DNA from: Myxococcota bacterium
GTDB taxonomy: Bacteria > Myxococcota_A > UBA9160 > UBA6930
Length of the DNA stretch: 51,491 bases
Direction of reading: 5' to 3'
NCBI GenBank assembly: GCA_030065975.1
Contig: JASJCN010000003.1
Coordinates: 1 to 51,491, forward strand
In this document: positions 48,254 through 51,491 of the stretch, one piece after another
How the letters are laid out: the number at the start of each line of letters is the position of its first letter
Numbering within the stretch: position 1 is the stretch's first letter
The notes under the pieces: model-generated
The model's input: only the letters and a program-made list of their open reading frames with translations
What the model was told of the DNA's origin: nothing
Database searches by the model: none
Made by a program: the position numbers and the translations under genes

Positions 48254-49924
48254 TCAGGCGTCCGGCGGCGGCTCGGCCATCGGGATGCGCAGCTCGAAGC
48301 AGGCGCCTCCGTCCTCCCGCGCCGACGCTTCGAGCACGCCGCCGTTCTGGCGCGCGAGGTCGTAGCTCAGGCTCAGACCGAGCCCGAGGTTCGCCTCACC
48401 GTCCTTGGTCGTGAAGAAGGGGTCGAATACGAGCGGCAGGAGCTCGGGCGGAATGCCCGGGCCGCGGTCGAGGACGCGGACCCGCACGTCGGCCTCGTCG
48501 GTGTCCACCTCGACGTCGATGGGCTCGTCCTTGCCGCTCGCCTGGATCGCGTTGATCAGCAGATGCAGCAGCACCTGGAGCAGGTCCTGCTCCCGGGCGC
48601 GAACCCAGAGCACCGCGTCGGGGCGCGACACGCGGATCTGGTCGGGCGCCTGTCCCAGCCCGGCCAGCTCGACCGCCTGCTGGGCGAGCATCGCGAGATC
48701 GACCTCTTCGGCCGGGCGCCGGACGTCGGTGCGGGCCAGGATGCCGAGGCGCCGCACCAGCGCGGTGATGCGGTCGGCCCCGACGATGGCGTCGCGCACG
48801 ACGGCGTCTCCGTCCCGTGCGATCCGACGCAGCGCCGGCGGCAGCTGCTCGACGAACTCCGGGTGCTCACGCACGCCCGCCACCAGCCGATCGAGCAGCG
48901 AGAGATTGCCGCGCACATACGAGAGCGGGTTGCTGATCTGGTGGGTGACCCCCGAGATGAGGAAGCCCAGGGCCTCGAAGCGGGTCGCGATCTCCAGGCG
49001 TCGCTCGGCAGCGCGGATCTCGGTGCGATCCTCGAGGAGGGCGATCGTGCCGAAGTGGACGCCGCCCCGTTTGAGCACGGAGGTCTCCACCTCGATCACG
49101 CGAAGGGGGTGGCGCATGGCCTCGGCGATCACGTCGGAGGCCCGCAGGCCCACGAGATCGGGCCGCGCCATGATCTCGTGGGCGGCGAGGTTCGCCTCGA
49201 CGATCTCGCCGAAGCGGTCGGCCACCAGGAAGCCCTGGGGAAGCTGGTCCAGCAGCTCGCTGCGGGCGAGGGTCCGGACGTCCGGAGCCATGGCCGTGTC
49301 GAGCAGGATGAAGCGGAGCGCCAGCGCCACCGCGCCGAGGGCGACCGGAGTGGGGTCGAGCGTCGGGAAGCCCGTGGTGACGTACACCGCGTTGGCGACG
49401 AAGGGGATGGCGGCGGCGGCGACGAGCGCGACCTGCAGCGGCCAGCCGGAGCCGAGCCGGGCCAGGTGCCGGGAGGCGACGGCGAAGCCGGCGAACACGA
49501 GCAGCCACGAGACGCCCGCATGGAGCCAGAAGAGCGGGCCGCGCGTGAGCACCGTCGTCGTGGCGTCGGCGAACACGGTCGAGCCCGTGTAGAGGCTCGC
49601 GTAGGCGACCACGCCCGGGACGGCCAGCAGCGCGGCCAGGGTGGGCCAGCGCAGCATCCAACGGCGCTGCGCCGCCGCGCTGGCGCCGAGGAACCACGCG
49701 GGCCCGAGCGCGCATACGCCGAGGAAGAGCACGCGACGCGCCTGCACGAGCTCCTCGGGACTCGTGGCGCCGCGCACCAGCAGCTCGCCGATGCACCAGA
49801 CGCTCACGGCCAGGCCCGCGATCCCGAGCCCGCGGAAGCGCCTTCGCTGTCGCGCGAAGAGCAGGTCTCCCGCAATCCAGGCGTACACCAGTGCGGTCGC
49901 ACCGAGACACGCGTCGTAGAGCAT
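48254..49924 (-). CDS. Membrane sensor histidine kinase (7TM-type N-terminus, PAS domain)
   Basis: 556 residues. About seven membrane helices fill residues 1-210 (LYDACLGATALVYAWIAGDLLF onward). A PAS-like domain follows (LLDQLPQGFLVADRFGEIVEANLAAHEIM), then a HisKA domain with phospho-acceptor His in GVTHQISNPLSYVRGNL, and an HATPase with N-box LLINAIQAS, G1 DRGPGIP, F-box FDPFFTTK and G2 LGLGLS. Start at 49924 has AGGAGGAGG seven bases upstream. Its TGA and that of the response regulator form a back-to-back TGATCA, with no base between the genes. Confidence 0.88.
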   Translation of the reverse strand: MLYDACLGATALVYAWIAGDLLFARQRRRFRGLGIAGLAVSVWCIGELLVRGATSPEELVQARRVLFLGVCALGPAWFLGASAAAQRRWMLRWPTLAALLAVPGVVAYASLYTGSTVFADATTTVLTRGPLFWLHAGVSWLLVFAGFAVASRHLARLGSGWPLQVALVAAAAIPFVANAVYVTTGFPTLDPTPVALGAVALALRFILLDTAMAPDVRTLARSELLDQLPQGFLVADRFGEIVEANLAAHEIMARPDLVGLRASDVIAEAMRHPLRVIEVETSVLKRGGVHFGTIALLEDRTEIRAAERRLEIATRFEALGFLISGVTHQISNPLSYVRGNLSLLDRLVAGVREHPEFVEQLPPALRRIARDGDAVVRDAIVGADRITALVRRLGILARTDVRRPAEEVDLAMLAQQAVELAGLGQAPDQIRVSRPDAVLWVRAREQDLLQVLLHLLINAIQASGKDEPIDVEVDTDEADVRVRVLDRGPGIPPELLPLVFDPFFTTKDGEANLGLGLSLSYDLARQNGGVLEASAREDGGACFELRIPMAEPPPDA

Positions 49925-50059
49925 CCGCCGGCCTCCTCCTGGCAAGCAGAGACGCGAGCCCGACACAGGGCTCGTCGCCGTTAGGCGGAGCCTCGCGCAG
50001 GCGGAGCGGCGCGACCGTGACGGGGCTCACCGTCCAGTCGAGAAAGACGCGAAAGACGA

Positions 50060-50081
50060 AGAAAACGCCGTCCACCGACGG
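50060..50081 (-). terminator. Possible rho-independent terminator of tetR
   Basis: On the minus strand CCGTC-GGTG-GACGG (50081-50068) is followed by CG and TTTT (50065-50062) in a T-rich tract. It lies 36 bases after the tetR stop. The A-rich plus strand also shows three imperfect 9-bp repeats (GAAAGACGC, GAAAGACGA, AGAAAACGC). Confidence 0.4.
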
Positions 50082-50116
50082 TGGAACGAGCTCTCGTTCG
50101 CGTTGGCGGGACCGTG

Positions 50117-50734
50117 CTAGAGGGTGAGCGCTTCCCGCGAGATGCTGCTCGCCTCCTCCGACGAGACGCCGAGCGCGCGCAAGGCACGCTCGAGCGCGAG
50201 ACGCGGCGTCTCGGGGCCGGCCTTTCCATTCAGCATGCGGCGCATCGTCATCCACAGCAGCCCCATGACCTGGTCGAGGGTGGCGTCGTCGGGCCCGGTC
50301 TCGAATCGGCCCGAGGCGTGCCCGGCGGCCAGATCCTCGCGCAGGTACTGCGTCACTCCGTCGTGTACCTCCGGACGCTCGACCAGCCGGACCACCACCC
50401 GCCCCCAGGACGGATCCTCCTCGGCGCGCTTCAGGACCCGTGCGCTGGCGACGGCGAAGCGCAGGGCCGGATCCTCGATCGGCTCGGCTGCGGCGGTGGC
50501 TGCGAGGCTGAGCAGCAGCTGCTCCGCCAGCACCTCGACCAGCTCCTCGCGGTCGCGGAAGTAGTTGTAGAAGGTGCCGTTGCTGACGTCGGCCTCGGCG
50601 ACCACGTCGCTCACGGTGAGCGCCTCGCCCTTCCGGGCGAGCACGCGCTCGCCGGCGTCGATCAGCTGGGCTCGGGTCTTCTCGCGCTTTCGATAGCCCC
50701 GGGTTTTCGGTTCGGCGGCGGCGTCTTGTGCCAT
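50117..50734 (-). CDS. TetR/AcrR family transcriptional regulator
   Basis: 205 residues: KTRAQLIDAGERVLARKG ... ADVSNGTFYNYFRDREELVEVLAEQ is the helix-turn-helix, with an unassigned C-terminal ligand domain. Divergent from an SDR gene, with a 34-bp dyad between them, so it probably represses both itself and the SDR. Confidence 0.88.
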   Translation of the reverse strand: MAQDAAAEPKTRGYRKREKTRAQLIDAGERVLARKGEALTVSDVVAEADVSNGTFYNYFRDREELVEVLAEQLLLSLAATAAAEPIEDPALRFAVASARVLKRAEEDPSWGRVVVRLVERPEVHDGVTQYLREDLAAGHASGRFETGPDDATLDQVMGLLWMTMRRMLNGKAGPETPRLALERALRALGVSSEEASSISREALTL

Positions 50735-50752
50735 GACGGGAGAATCGCAGAA

Positions 50753-50786
50753 TTGGGGAGAATTTCAATATTGACAATACTCCCAA
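50753..50786. promoter_or_regulatory. 34-bp imperfect dyad, probable operator of the TetR at 50117
   Basis: The two 17-base halves agree at 12 positions; outer arms are TTGGG and CCCAA, the core TCAATATTGA (50765-50774) is a perfect palindrome. It is the most AT-rich stretch of the window and contains a TTGACA (50771-50776) that could be a -35 for the SDR gene. Confidence 0.6.
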
Positions 50787-50825
50787 TTATGATTCAATCC
50801 CCAGCACCAAGGAGAGGAGCCCCGC

Positions 50826-51491
50826 ATGGATCTCGGAATCACCGGCCGCCGCGCCATCGTCTGCGCCTCGAGCAAGGGCCTGGGCCGCGCCTGCGCCGAA
50901 TCCCTGGCCCGCGAGGGCGTGCACCTGGTGCTGAACGCCCGGGGCAAGGACGAGCTCGAGGCCACCGCGGGGGCGATCCGCGAGGCCCACGGCGTCGAGG
51001 TGGCCAGCGTCGCCGGAGACATCGCGGACGAGGCCACGCGCGACGCCCTGTGCGCCGCGTGCCCCGAGCCCGACATCCTGGTCAACAACAACGGCGGCCC
51101 GCCCCCCGGACGCTTCCAGGACTGGGACCGCGAGGCCTGGATCGCCGCGCTCGACGCCAACATGCTGGCGCCGACGCTCATGATCCGAAGCGTCCTCGAC
51201 GGCATGGTGGAGCGCCGCTTCGGCCGCATCGTGAACATCACCTCGGCGATGGTGAAGACGCCGCTCTCTCCGATGGGCCTCTCGACCGGAGCGCGCACGG
51301 GTCTGACCTCGATGTCGAAGGCGCTCTCCCGCGAGGTCGCGCACGCGAACGTCACGATCAACAACCTGCTGCCCGAGCGCATCGACACCGCGCGCCAGCG
51401 CGGCATGGCCGAGGTACACGCGAAGCTCGCGGGCATCTCGATCGAAGAGGCGTACGACGCCATGAAGGCGTCGATCGCGGCCGGCCGCCTC
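50826..51491 (+). CDS. SDR family oxidoreductase with non-classical active site (3' truncated by window end)
   Basis: 222 codons are present, starting at an ATG behind AGGAGAGGAG. The fold is a short-chain dehydrogenase: SSKGLGRACAESLAREGVHLVLNARG, the GDIADEATRDAL region, ILVNNNGGPPPG. The position of the catalytic YxxxK reads Ser-Thr-Gly-Ala-Arg (LSTGARTGL), as in the BKR-like SDR subgroup that resembles FabG but lacks the Tyr and Lys. It is likely to be an oxidoreductase with a changed mechanism or a non-catalytic protein. Divergent from a tetR. Confidence 0.83.
   Translation, partial: MDLGITGRRAIVCASSKGLGRACAESLAREGVHLVLNARGKDELEATAGAIREAHGVEVASVAGDIADEATRDALCAACPEPDILVNNNGGPPPGRFQDWDREAWIAALDANMLAPTLMIRSVLDGMVERRFGRIVNITSAMVKTPLSPMGLSTGARTGLTSMSKALSREVAHANVTINNLLPERIDTARQRGMAEVHAKLAGISIEEAYDAMKASIAAGRL

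Noticed and set aside
1-51491. CRISPR arrays, tRNA, rRNA, transposases, att sites
   Set aside because: I saw no regularly spaced repeats of CRISPR size, no cloverleaf sequences, and no transposase or integrase motifs in any coding frame.

Overview
The window is about 51.5 kb of very GC-rich, gene-dense bacterial DNA. It holds roughly 50 protein genes, no rRNA or tRNA gene that I can see, no CRISPR array and no insertion sequence. No gap between genes exceeds 300 bases. The mix points to an uncultured Myxococcota or other Deltaproteobacteria-like lineage with a lipid- and steroid-eating lifestyle: many acyl-CoA enzymes, short-chain dehydrogenases, TetR repressors and luciferase-like (LLM) flavin/F420 oxidoreductases, plus a secreted metallopeptidase with Cys-Asp-Asn-rich repeats and a C-terminal Gly-Cys/hydrophobic/Arg sorting tail. 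That assignment is inference; there is no marker gene here.

Layout. 1-3920: end of an unknown gene, then a large secreted reprolysin-like metallopeptidase. 3995-7194: truncated haemoglobin, MFS transporter, Rieske oxygenase and its TetR, with a 36-bp operator-like dyad. 7215-9742: small protein, Old Yellow Enzyme homologue, phosphotransferase. 9752-17296: acyl-CoA island (alpha/beta hydrolase, TetR, AMACR-type CoA transferase, 2,4-dienoyl-CoA reductase-type SDR, two crotonases, acyl-CoA carboxylase CT subunit, SnoaL-like protein). 17461-22567: HEAT-repeat protein, phytanoyl-CoA dioxygenase-like protein, three-gene ABC-2 exporter, DMT permease. 22564-29077: a five-gene operon (ketosteroid dehydrogenase-like flavoprotein, CoxG-like SRPBCC, cytochrome P450, LLM oxidoreductase, MFS) divergent from a TetR gene. 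29087-34578: amidohydrolase, unknown HxD protein, small membrane protein, patatin, LEA2-type lipoprotein, DUF5718. 34624-36986: UbiB/AarF-type kinase and a ferritin-like diiron candidate. 37080-45154: GPH symporter, two acyl-CoA ligases, and divergently an acyl-CoA dehydrogenase, an IpdF-like SDR, a MaoC hydratase and an LLM enzyme. 45224-51491: an MmcQ/amphi-Trp fusion, a two-component cluster, TetR and a truncated SDR.

How it fits together. The order FadD3-like | FadE30-like - IpdF-like at 40-44 kb matches the mycobacterial locus for the last two steroid rings. Its divergent promoter carries an element that matches, at 20 of 21 bases, one in the divergent promoter between the ketosteroid dehydrogenase-like operon and its TetR, 13 kb away. 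This suggests one TetR-controlled steroid (or steroid-like terpenoid) regulon split over two loci.

A second genome-wide feature is a TAnnnT hexamer placed 6-10 nt before the start codon of at least a dozen genes, mostly lacking a clear Shine-Dalgarno sequence. This is the signature of leaderless transcripts. Genes are tightly packed: eight co-directional NTGA start/stop overlaps and four convergent pairs sharing one CTAG as stop codons on both strands.
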